NCBI RefSeq assembly: GCF_044357945.1
Contig: NZ_CP076563.1
Coordinates: 1,815,220-1,879,219 of the forward strand
Source of the DNA: QAND01 sp003150225
GTDB lineage: Bacteria; Bacillota; Clostridia; Christensenellales; QAND01
Length of the DNA stretch: 64,000 nt
Direction: 5' to 3'
Notes under the pieces: generated by a model
What the model was told of the DNA's origin: nothing
The model's input: only the letters and a program-made list of their open reading frames with translations
Databases searched by the model: none
In this document: positions 57,268 through 64,000 of the stretch, one piece after another
How positions within the stretch are numbered: position 1 is the first letter of the stretch
Layout of the letters: each line of letters begins with the position of its first letter
Program-made: the position numbers and the translations under genes

Positions 57268-58587
57268 ATGGAAACCGTTGTGAAAGGGACCCTAGGATCC
57301 CTGAGCCCATCCATTACAGAGATATTGCGCCATAAAGGTGAAACCGTTACCGTTCGGGGAATGGTTCATTCTATTCGGGAATTGGGGGATGTGAATTTTC
57401 TGATCCTTCGGCTCCATGACGGGGTTCTTCAGTGCGTTGTCCAGAAGGAGCGGATGCCTGAAAACATTGCTGAGGAATGCGCGGTGGCCGTTACCGGAGA
57501 GCTGATAGCGGAGGAACGGGCCCAGCATGGAGCGGAAATTCACGCTGAGACCGTCCAGGTGTTGTCCCATCCAAAGGAGCCCATGCCTCTGGTGACCAAT
57601 AAGCGGCGGATGAACACCTCCTTAGAAGCTCTATTGAACTACCGCCCCGTTTCCCTGCGGAATCAGGGGCAGCGGGCCATCTTTAAGATCCAGGAAGGCA
57701 TTGTGCGGGGGATCCGGGAGTTTTTCTATGAGAACGAATTTACCGAGATCCACAGCCCTAAGATCGTAGCGGCGGGGGCTGAAGGGGGGGCCAATATCTT
57801 CCAGCTGGATTACTTTGGGAAAAAGGCGTTTTTGGCCCAAAGCCCCCAGTTTTATAAACAGACCATGGTGGGGGTATATGAACGGGTGTTTGAGATTGGT
57901 CCGGTGTTCCGGGCGGAGAAGCACAGCACCTCCCGACATCTCAATGAATACACCAGCGTTGATTTTGAGATGGGCTTTTTAAACTCCTTCTACGATATTA
58001 TGGATGCCGAGACCGCTATGTTGCGGTCGGCCTTTCAGACGCTGACGGATCTCTATGGGGAGTATGTGGAGCAGTTGAAGGTCGAAATTCCTCGGGTGGA
58101 CGCCATCCCCTTTGTACGATTCGATGAAGCCAAGCGGTTGGTGGCTGAGAAATACGGGCATCCCACCCGTTCCCGGTTTGATCTGGAGCCCGAGGAGGAG
58201 GTTCTCATTGGGCGGTATTTTAAGGAGGAGATGGGCAGCGATTTTGTGTTTGTTACCCACTATCCCACCCGGAAGCGGCCTTTCTATGCCATGGATGACC
58301 CGGAGGATTCCTCCCTTACGCTGAGTTTTGACCTGTTGTTCCGGGGAGTGGAGATCACCACCGGAGGTCAGAGGATTCACGATTACGATATGCAGGTGGA
58401 CAAAATGCACCGTCTGGGCATGGATCCGGAGGAGTTTACCTCCTTTTTGATGATCCATAAGCACGGCATGCCTCCCCATGGAGGGTTAGGCGCGGGGCTG
58501 GAGCGCATCTGTGCTCGTCTGCTGAATCTGCCCAATGTACGGTATTGCACCATGTTCCCGCGGGATCTATCCCGGCTGGAACCCTAA
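57268..58587 (+). CDS. aspS: Aspartate--tRNA ligase, archaeal type, probably non-discriminating
   Basis: A 439-aa class II synthetase. It has an OB-fold anticodon domain (VTVRGMVHSIRELGDVNFLILR, in pieces) directly joined to the catalytic core with FTEIHSPKIVAAGAEGGANIF, SPQFYKQTM, FEIGPVFRAEKHSTSRHLNEY and LGAGLERI; it lacks the GAD insertion of bacterial AspRS, which makes it the archaeal/eukaryal type. Such enzymes often charge both tRNA-Asp and tRNA-Asn. The T-box leader and the following gatCAB genes imply that Asp-tRNA-Asn is made here and amidated. ATG 57268 follows gaggag. Confidence 0.93.
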   Translation: METVVKGTLGSLSPSITEILRHKGETVTVRGMVHSIRELGDVNFLILRLHDGVLQCVVQKERMPENIAEECAVAVTGELIAEERAQHGAEIHAETVQVLSHPKEPMPLVTNKRRMNTSLEALLNYRPVSLRNQGQRAIFKIQEGIVRGIREFFYENEFTEIHSPKIVAAGAEGGANIFQLDYFGKKAFLAQSPQFYKQTMVGVYERVFEIGPVFRAEKHSTSRHLNEYTSVDFEMGFLNSFYDIMDAETAMLRSAFQTLTDLYGEYVEQLKVEIPRVDAIPFVRFDEAKRLVAEKYGHPTRSRFDLEPEEEVLIGRYFKEEMGSDFVFVTHYPTRKRPFYAMDDPEDSSLTLSFDLLFRGVEITTGGQRIHDYDMQVDKMHRLGMDPEEFTSFLMIHKHGMPPHGGLGAGLERICARLLNLPNVRYCTMFPRDLSRLEP

Positions 58588-58602
58588 GGAGGAGAATACG
58601 GG

Positions 58603-58896
58603 ATGTCGGTAACCATAGATGATGCGCTCATCGACTACGTGGCCGAACTGAGCCGGCTTAAACTCATCGGTGAGGAGCGAGAGGCCGCGAAACGGGATCT
58701 TAGCAACGTATTGGCCCAAGTGGAGGTACTGGGTGAGGTGGATGTGGATGGAGTGGAACCCATCACCCATCCCCAGCCCATCGTCAACGCCATGCGCTCC
58801 GATACGGTGCGGGAGAGCTATCCACGGGAGCGGATCTTGGAGAATGCGCCGGACGCCGCCCAGGACAGCTTCCGGGTGCCCCGGACAGTGGAATAG
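58603..58896 (+). CDS. gatC: Asp/Glu-tRNA amidotransferase subunit C
   Basis: A 97-aa belt subunit that ties GatA to GatB. LIDYVAELSRLKLIGEERE at the start, LGEVDVDGVEPITHP in the middle and LRED-like RERILENAPDAAQDSFRVPRTVE at the end match the family. ATG 58603 follows aaggaggag. It sits between aspS and gatA with short gaps. Confidence 0.95.
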   Translation: MSVTIDDALIDYVAELSRLKLIGEEREAAKRDLSNVLAQVEVLGEVDVDGVEPITHPQPIVNAMRSDTVRESYPRERILENAPDAAQDSFRVPRTVE

Positions 58897-58908
58897 GGGA
58901 GGAAACCC

Positions 58909-60360
58909 ATGGATATTTTGGAGTATAGCGCCCTTGATTTGGGACAGAGGATACGGGCGGGGGAGATTTCCCCTGTGGAAGCGGCCCGTGCGGCGGTGGA
59001 CGCCGCAAAACGGGATGAACATAACGCCTATATTTCCGTGGATGAGGTAGGTGCGCTCCGTCAGGCGGAAGCGGTACAGGAGGCCCTGGGCCGGGGGGAG
59101 GAGCTGTCCCCATTGGCTGGGGTACCCATCGCCGTAAAGGACAATATCGCCATGGAGAACCGGCGGCTTACCTGCGGCAGCCGAATGCTGGAGAATTTTG
59201 TTTCCCCCTATGACGCTACCGTGGTGGAAAAGCTGCGGGCGGCAGGGGTGGTGGTCATCGGTAAAACCAACCTGGATGAGTTTGCCATGGGCAGCACCAA
59301 CGAAACCAGCTATTTTGGCCCAGTGAAAAACCCTTGGGATAAGAAACGGGTGCCAGGGGGAAGCTCCGGCGGTTCTGCTGCGGCAGTGGCGGCCCGGTCG
59401 GCTTTTGCCGCGCTTGGCTCTGATACCGGCGGCTCCATCCGCCAACCTTGCGCTTTTTGCGGCACCACCGGCTTAAAGCCAACCTATGGGGCGGTGTCCC
59501 GGTATGGCTTGGTAGCCCACGCCAGTTCTCTGGATCAAATCGGCCCCATTGCTCGGAATGCCCGGGATGCTGGCGCTTTATTTGGCGTGATCGCCGGCAA
59601 GGACAGCCGGGATGGCACCAACGTGGGAGTGGACTTTTCCGTACCGGTGGATGGAAATATCCGCGGCAAGCGCATCGGCATACCGGTGTCCTATTTTGAT
59701 AAAGGCCTGGAACCCCATGTGAAGGAAGCCGTATTAAATGCGGCGGAGACTTTCCGAGAGCTGGGAGCCACGCTTGTAGATCTGGATATGCGCACGGTGG
59801 ATTACGCCATTCCCGCCTATTACATCGTGTCCGCCGCCGAGGCAAGCAGCAACCTCTCCCGATTTGACGGGGTTAAATATGGTTACCGGGCTCGAGAATA
59901 CCAGGATCTTTATGACCTCTACGTCAGCTCTCGGACGGAGGGCTTTGGCGCCGAGGTGAAGCGGCGGATCATGCTGGGAAGTTTTGTACTGAGTTCCGGC
60001 TATTACGACGCCTATTACAAGAGGGCCATGCAGGTTCGCGCGGTAATCAAGCGGGAGTTTGACGACGCTCTCCAAAAGTGTGACATGATCCTGTCGCCCA
60101 CCAGCCCCATCACTGCGCCGCTAATGAATCAGAAGCAGGAGGATCCTTTGAAGATCCGTATGATGGACATTTACACCGTATCCATCAACCTGTGCGGCCT
60201 GCCCAGCCTGGCCTTGCCCTGCGGTTTTGACGATCTGAACCTGCCCATTGGAATGCAGCTCATCGGGCCCGCTTTTTCCGATCGGATGCTTCTGGGGGTA
60301 GGGGAAAGCTATCAGGCCGTCACGGACTTCCATACCCGGTTTCCCAGAAAGGAGGCGTGA
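58909..60360 (+). CDS. gatA: Asp/Glu-tRNA amidotransferase subunit A
   Basis: A 483-aa amidase subunit that releases ammonia from glutamine. The amidase triad is visible: Lys in PIAVKDNIAM, then GSSGGSAAAVAARSA with the cis-Ser, and Ser in SDTGGSIRQPCAF. The ammonia is passed to GatB. It starts 12 bases after gatC and ends 3 bases before gatB. Confidence 0.97.
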   Translation: MDILEYSALDLGQRIRAGEISPVEAARAAVDAAKRDEHNAYISVDEVGALRQAEAVQEALGRGEELSPLAGVPIAVKDNIAMENRRLTCGSRMLENFVSPYDATVVEKLRAAGVVVIGKTNLDEFAMGSTNETSYFGPVKNPWDKKRVPGGSSGGSAAAVAARSAFAALGSDTGGSIRQPCAFCGTTGLKPTYGAVSRYGLVAHASSLDQIGPIARNARDAGALFGVIAGKDSRDGTNVGVDFSVPVDGNIRGKRIGIPVSYFDKGLEPHVKEAVLNAAETFRELGATLVDLDMRTVDYAIPAYYIVSAAEASSNLSRFDGVKYGYRAREYQDLYDLYVSSRTEGFGAEVKRRIMLGSFVLSSGYYDAYYKRAMQVRAVIKREFDDALQKCDMILSPTSPITAPLMNQKQEDPLKIRMMDIYTVSINLCGLPSLALPCGFDDLNLPIGMQLIGPAFSDRMLLGVGESYQAVTDFHTRFPRKEA

Positions 60361-60363
60361 GCC

Positions 60364-61785
60364 ATGCAGTATGAAACCGTCATTGGGCTGGAAACCCATG
60401 TAGAGCTTTCCACCAAGAGCAAAATCTTCTGCGGATGTAGCACTGCCTTCGGCGGGGAGCCCAACACCCAGTGCTGCCCCATCTGTACCGGTATGCCGGG
60501 GGTGCTTCCCGTTCTCAACGAAAAGGTGGTGGAGTACACCGTTAAGGCGGGCATGGCTCTTAATTGCGAGATCAGCCGGTATAACCGGTTTGACCGGAAG
60601 AATTATTTCTATCCCGATTTGCCCAAGGCCTATCAGATCAGCCAGCTCTATCTGCCCATCTGCCAGGATGGCAGTTTGGAGATCGGCGGCGGAAAGTCCA
60701 TCGGTATCCGGGAGATCCATATGGAGGAGGACGCGGGCAAGCTGGTCCACGATGCCTTTTCCGATGCTTCTTTGGCCGATTACAACCGTTGCGGCGTGCC
60801 CCTCATTGAGATCGTCACCCAGCCGGATTTCCGGAGCGGGGAAGAGGTTATCGAATATCTAACCCGGCTGAAGTCCATTCTGGAATATTTGGGAGTTTCG
60901 GACTGCAAGATGCAGGAGGGCTCCATGCGGGCGGACGTCAACCTTTCGGTACGGCCGGTGGGACAGGAGGCCTATGGCGTCCGCACCGAGATGAAAAACA
61001 TGAACTCCTTTAAGGCCATCGCCCGGGCTATCGAGTACGAGGCAAAACGGCAGATCGAGCTTTTGGAGTCCGGCAAGCAGGTGGTTCAGGAGACCCGGCG
61101 CTGGGACGAGAACAAGGACGCCAGCTTCGCCATGCGGAGCAAGGAGAACGCCCAGGATTACCGTTATTTCCCCGAGCCGGACATCCCGCCCCTGGAGTTG
61201 TCCGAGGCATATCTTGCGGACATCCGAGAGAGCTTGCCGGAGCTGCCGGCAGCCAAAAAGGCCCGGTATCGGTCGGAATACGGCTTGCCGGAATACGATA
61301 CCGATATCATTACCGGTACCGCTGCTTTAGCCCGGCTGTTCGAGGGAACGGTGGCGCTGTGCGGTAAGCCAAAAGAGGTCTCCAACTGGATTATGGGAGA
61401 TCTGCTGCGGCTTGTTAAAAACGCGGACATGGACGCTTCCGATGTGGAATTGGAGCCCCAAAAGCTGGCGGATGTCATCGGGCTCCTGGCGGACGGCAAG
61501 GTCAACCGGTCCGCGGCCCGGGAGGCCTTTGAGGCGGCCTTCCAGACGGGAGCCGACCCCAAACGCTATGTGGAGGAAAATGGTCTTTTGATCGTCACCG
61601 ATACCGGTGCTTTGGAGACTGCGGTGGAGGAAGTCCTGGCGGAGAATCAGAAGATTGTCCAGGATTATCTCGGAGGGAAGGAAAAAGCTTTTGGCGCTCT
61701 TGTGGGCAACTGTATGAAGAAGCTCCGGGGCAAGGCGGATCCTGCCGCAGTGAACCGTCTGCTGCACGAGAAACTGGGAAAATAG
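60364..61785 (+). CDS. gatB: Asp/Glu-tRNA amidotransferase subunit B
   Basis: A 473-aa kinase/amidotransferase subunit. YETVIGLETHVELSTKSKIFCGC with CCPICTGMPG holds two Cys pairs for zinc, FYPDLPKAYQISQ, and REIHMEEDAGKL is the phosphorylation/metal block; RTEMKNMNSF follows. The C-terminal YqeY-like tail binds tRNA. With GatC and GatA it turns Asp-tRNA-Asn (and possibly Glu-tRNA-Gln) into the amides. It is the last gene before a terminator. Confidence 0.97.
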   Translation: MQYETVIGLETHVELSTKSKIFCGCSTAFGGEPNTQCCPICTGMPGVLPVLNEKVVEYTVKAGMALNCEISRYNRFDRKNYFYPDLPKAYQISQLYLPICQDGSLEIGGGKSIGIREIHMEEDAGKLVHDAFSDASLADYNRCGVPLIEIVTQPDFRSGEEVIEYLTRLKSILEYLGVSDCKMQEGSMRADVNLSVRPVGQEAYGVRTEMKNMNSFKAIARAIEYEAKRQIELLESGKQVVQETRRWDENKDASFAMRSKENAQDYRYFPEPDIPPLELSEAYLADIRESLPELPAAKKARYRSEYGLPEYDTDIITGTAALARLFEGTVALCGKPKEVSNWIMGDLLRLVKNADMDASDVELEPQKLADVIGLLADGKVNRSAAREAFEAAFQTGADPKRYVEENGLLIVTDTGALETAVEEVLAENQKIVQDYLGGKEKAFGALVGNCMKKLRGKADPAAVNRLLHEKLGK

Positions 61786-61796
61786 CGTAAATGCCA

Positions 61797-61831
61797 AGAG
61801 AAGCCGCTGGGATGCCAGCGGCTTCTCTGTT
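61797..61831 (+). terminator. Rho-independent terminator after gatB
   Basis: AGAGAAGCCGCTGG pairs perfectly with CCAGCGGCTTCTCT across GATG; the following T-run is short. Confidence 0.88.
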
Positions 61832-61892
61832 GACGGGAGTTTTAGAAACGGGTATATATAGTAGGAGGAAATGAATTGGATGGGAGACGGGT

Positions 61893-62438
61893 ATGGGAAA
61901 GAAGATACTGGTTTTGACGGGAAGTCCCCGGGTAGGCGGCAACAGCGACCTTCTGGCGGCGGCATTTGTTGAGGGGGCCAAGGAGGCAGGGCATGCGGTG
62001 CATGTGTTTGCCGCAGGCCGTGCGAACATCGGCGGATGCAGGGCTTGCAACGCCTGCTTTAGCCAGAACAGGCCCTGTGTGTTTGAGGATGACTTCAGCC
62101 GGTTGGATTCCTACCTGCGTGAGGCGGAGGTCATCGTTTTGGCTTCTCCTCTGTATTGGTATGATTTTACCGCTCAATTAAAAGCAGTCATTGATCGGCT
62201 CAGCGCCTATACCGGACGCGGAATTCTTCAAATTAAGGAATCAGCGCTTTTGCTATGCGGCGCCGTTGAGGAGCGGGAAAAATTTGCTGGGGCGATAGAG
62301 GTATATCGATTGATTACCCAGGGGAGCCTTAATTGGAGAGACCGGGGCGTGGTACTGGCTCCCGGTTGTGGGGATAAGGGCGCCATTTTGGGACATCCGG
62401 CGCTGGAGGAAGCCCGAGCTCTGGGAAAATTCATCTAA
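61893..62438 (+). CDS. NADPH-dependent FMN reductase-like flavodoxin family protein
   Basis: A 181-aa flavoprotein. ILVLTGSPRVGGNSDLLAAAF is the FMN phosphate loop, GGCRACNACF supplies a cluster of Cys close to the flavin as in iron-sulfur flavoproteins and related oxidoreductases, and VLASPLYWYDFTAQLKAVIDR is the isoalloxazine-contacting segment. It would reduce quinones, flavin or metal using NAD(P)H. ATG 61893 follows gggagacggg. It stands alone. Confidence 0.87.
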   Translation: MGKKILVLTGSPRVGGNSDLLAAAFVEGAKEAGHAVHVFAAGRANIGGCRACNACFSQNRPCVFEDDFSRLDSYLREAEVIVLASPLYWYDFTAQLKAVIDRLSAYTGRGILQIKESALLLCGAVEEREKFAGAIEVYRLITQGSLNWRDRGVVLAPGCGDKGAILGHPALEEARALGKFI

Positions 62439-62502
62439 CGGGTAGAATGGGCTGCTTAACCAAAACTCTGTCTTCGGATTTTACATGCGTAAGGAGATCA
62501 AG

Positions 62503-62532
62503 AAAAAGCCGCTGGTTACAGCGGCTTTTTTG
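62503..62532. terminator. Terminator between flavoprotein gene and SLOG gene
   Basis: AAAAAGCCGCT pairs with AGCGGCTTTTT; T-runs on both strands, and the SLOG stop codon lies inside the loop. Confidence 0.88.
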
Positions 62533-62995
62533 CGATATTTACCAGGGGGATCGCCTGGCTTTTGAGGTATTCTACCGTATTCCTGGTTTCACCCACCTCT
62601 CTGCTGAGATAGCAGATGCACCAGTCGCTGTGTTCCGCCAGATATTGCATCCGCTCCTCGGTATGGCCGGCGCCATTTTGTCGAAGCAGAAAGATGACGC
62701 CATCGGCGTGTTCCCGTATCAGCCGATAGTGGGCAATGCTGCTGTCCCGCCAATGCCGTATCTGGTTTTCCTGGGGAAGGACCAGAATCAAACGAATGTG
62801 AGGAAACGCCCGTTTTAAGCGCAAAACCGTTCCCGCGGCCATGATGTCGAACCCCAGCGTGCCGCTCGTTAGAAAGGTGGTAACGCCGAGTTCAATTAAA
62901 GTACAGATTGCCCATTCTAGTTTTTTGCGAATTCCTCTGCGTTTCTCCTTGGGAATGAGGCGATGCCCCACAAAGCAACAGGTCTGTTCGTCCAC
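62516..62995 (-). CDS. SLOG-domain protein, YpsA/DUF1273-like
   Basis: A 159-aa protein. TCCFVGHRL near the start and TTFLTSGTLGFDIMAA further on are the SLOG/Rossmann-type nucleotide-binding loops; RLILVLPQENQIRHW and DGVIFLL follow the YpsA pattern. SLOG proteins bind nucleotides or ADP-ribose derivatives; YpsA has been linked to cell division and stress, and other SLOG domains to defence. GTG 62995 is chosen because AGAGGTG lies 6 bases upstream; the ATG 30 bases earlier reads through the promoter palindrome. It is divergent from an XRE gene across two palindromes. Confidence 0.8.
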   Translation of the reverse strand: MDEQTCCFVGHRLIPKEKRRGIRKKLEWAICTLIELGVTTFLTSGTLGFDIMAAGTVLRLKRAFPHIRLILVLPQENQIRHWRDSSIAHYRLIREHADGVIFLLRQNGAGHTEERMQYLAEHSDWCICYLSREVGETRNTVEYLKSQAIPLVNIAKKPL

Positions 62996-63010
62996 TGCAA
63001 ACACCTCTGG

Positions 63011-63064
63011 ATAGTGATATATCACTATATTAGCGCAAGGGACGCTTTAGTGAAATATCACTAA
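63011..63064. promoter_or_regulatory. Two 18-bp palindromic operators between SLOG and XRE genes
   Basis: ATAGTGATATATCACTAT (63011-63028) is a perfect palindrome, and TTAGTGAAATATCACTAA (63047-63064) the same pattern with a central mismatch; their centres are 36 bases apart. Both share TAGTGA-n-TATCACTA. They lie in the 121-bp gap between divergent starts, the expected place for the operators of the XRE repressor. Confidence 0.75.
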
Positions 63065-63116
63065 TATTCCACTTGTATATGGCATATCCTACGAATATGA
63101 CAATGGAGGAATGCCA

Positions 63117-63359
63117 ATGAACACCCAGCAAGCCGTTGCGAGGCGAATCGTTCAGCTTTGTGAGGAGAAAGGATTTACACCAAATCGAATCGCGATATAT
63201 TCGGCGGTGCCTCAGAGCACCGTCAAAAGCATTTTAAATGGAGAAAGCCGGAATCCGGGGATTGTGAATATCAAAAAACTTTGCGATGGTTTTGGCATCA
63301 CCCTGGGAGAGTTCTTTTCCACGCCGGAGTTTGATCATCTGGAACAGGAGATTCGATAG
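63117..63359 (+). CDS. XRE-family helix-turn-helix regulator
   Basis: An 80-aa single-domain regulator. AVARRIVQLCEEKGFTPNRIAIYSAVPQSTVKSILNGES and IVNIKKLCDGFGITLGEFF form the standard five-helix Cro/CI fold. ATG 63117 is preferred over the ATG at 63111 because ggagga (63105-63110) is 6 bases before it. It probably binds the palindromes at 63011-63064 and controls both itself and the divergent SLOG gene. Confidence 0.87.
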   Translation: MNTQQAVARRIVQLCEEKGFTPNRIAIYSAVPQSTVKSILNGESRNPGIVNIKKLCDGFGITLGEFFSTPEFDHLEQEIR

Positions 63360-63419
63360 ACGCAGATAGAACCGGCCGGACAATCTTGGCACAGGAAGAA
63401 TAAGATTGAGCATATTCTA

Positions 63420-63447
63420 AAAAGCCGCGGCAACCGCCGCGGCTTTC
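63420..63447. terminator. Terminator between XRE gene and purL-type gene
   Basis: AAAGCCGCGG pairs with CCGCGGCTTT across CAACCG; the longer T-run is on the minus strand, so it mainly serves the purL-type gene. Confidence 0.85.
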
Positions 63448-63455
63448 TGTATCGC

Positions 63456-64000
63456 TTATTTGAAGTAATTGACTCCATTTTGGAACATCTGGTAGGTTCG
63501 GTTGCCGGGAACGTTTTTACAGGAGCCGCCCAGCAGCCGCTCGGCATGGCCCATACGGCCTATGACATGGCCGTCGGGACTGCACAACCCCTCCACGGCG
63601 CAGAAGGAACCGTTGGGATTGTGGGCGATGTCCATGGTGGGCTGTCCGGCCTCATCCACATACTGATAGGACACTTGGCCGCTTTGGAACAGCCGGCGGA
63701 TATCCGCCTCGGTGGCTGCCAGACGGCCTTCGCCATGGCTGAGGGGCACCGATTGCACTTCCCCCGGCGTAAAAGAGGCCATCCAAGGGGATAGGGTGGA
63801 GGTGACCCGAACCCGCGCCATCCGGGAGACATGCCGTCCAATGGTATTGAAGGTGAGGGTGGGGTCCTCCTCTCCCGTCTCCCGAATTTCACCATAGGGG
63901 ATCAGCCCGGTTTTGATGAGGGCTTGGAAGCCGTTGCATACCCCCAGGATCAGCCCATCCCGGGAGAGCAGTTCCATCACAGCGTCCCGAACGACGGGGT
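63456..64000 (-). CDS. purL: Phosphoribosylformylglycinamidine synthase, C-terminal glutaminase part, truncated by window edge
   Basis: The frame is open to the window end. The 180 or so visible residues are the glutamine amidotransferase end of FGAM synthase: GVCNGFQALIKTGLIPYG holds the nucleophilic Cys, LTFNTIGRHVSRMARVRV and VPLSHGEGRLAA (His of the triad) follow, and IAHNPNGSFCAVEGLCSPDGHVIGRMGHAER is the ending of large PurL. This is either a large fused PurL or a separate PurQ; the length upstream, outside the window, decides. It makes FGAM from FGAR in purine synthesis. Confidence 0.88.
   Translation of the reverse strand, partial: PVVRDAVMELLSRDGLILGVCNGFQALIKTGLIPYGEIRETGEEDPTLTFNTIGRHVSRMARVRVTSTLSPWMASFTPGEVQSVPLSHGEGRLAATEADIRRLFQSGQVSYQYVDEAGQPTMDIAHNPNGSFCAVEGLCSPDGHVIGRMGHAERLLGGSCKNVPGNRTYQMFQNGVNYFK

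Overview
The window looks like chromosomal DNA from a spore-forming, fairly GC-rich member of the Clostridia. The evidence is CotF-type spore coat genes, a GerMN-type lipoprotein, sequences matching the Spo0A box, a T-box riboswitch, GatCAB-dependent amide-tRNA synthesis, one-component glycyl-tRNA synthetase, type III pantothenate kinase and frequent TTG/GTG starts. I cannot name the genus. No rRNA, prophage, insertion sequence or CRISPR array was seen. Most of the window is housekeeping DNA in short operons separated by strong hairpin terminators, several of which serve converging genes.

Layout. 1-11 kb: 3' part of a mannitol dehydrogenase-family gene, an ABC exporter pair, a ferritin-like protein, pyruvate kinase, an AT-richer patch with a NimA-like protein and a GAP/Sap membrane protein, then galU, a MtaD-type amidohydrolase and a large lipoprotein. 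11-12 kb: a candidate small RNA, a ribbon-helix-helix protein, and a gene-free block of triloop hairpins with a 124-bp tandem duplication. 12-23 kb: a peptidoglycan-binding exoprotein, adenine deaminase, spore coat genes, recX-birA-nnr, a solitary mazF, yitT-tsaE-tsaB-rimI and an acidic membrane protein. 23-35 kb: a 58-codon gene behind three Spo0A-box-like sites, an E1-like ThiF/MoeB protein, a long HflX GTPase with an N-terminal JAMM motif, a cytidylate-kinase-like protein, glyS, a Gly/Cys-rich protein, glycerate kinase, TspO, coaX and homoserine dehydrogenase. 35-45 kb: a small XRE regulator with palindromes, a cupin-HTH regulator with an acyl-CoA synthetase, uvrBA, tRNA-Val(CAC), ogt and an MFS carrier. 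45-54 kb: the GerMN lipoprotein, a secreted protein with a degenerate caspase fold, serC-serA, and two paralogous lipoprotein genes placed tail to tail, one of them decayed. 54-64 kb: a sodium/solute symporter, a DnaQ-type exonuclease, a T-box-controlled archaeal-type aspS-gatCAB operon, a flavoprotein, a SLOG-domain gene divergent from an XRE gene across two 18-bp palindromes, and the 3' part of a purL-type gene.

Functional threads. Sporulation and the cell surface are represented by the coat genes, GerMN protein, Spo0A-box gene and several lipoproteins or exoproteins. Translation and its quality control are represented by tsaE/tsaB/rimI, HflX, glyS and the indirect Asn-tRNA pathway. Nucleotide and cofactor metabolism appears in ade, amidohydrolase, coaX, birA, nnr and purL. 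The least explained items are the hairpin block, the Spo0A-box peptide, the JAMM-HflX protein, the pseudo-caspase exoprotein and the SLOG/XRE pair. All calls come from reading sequence and motifs by eye; no similarity search or folding was run.
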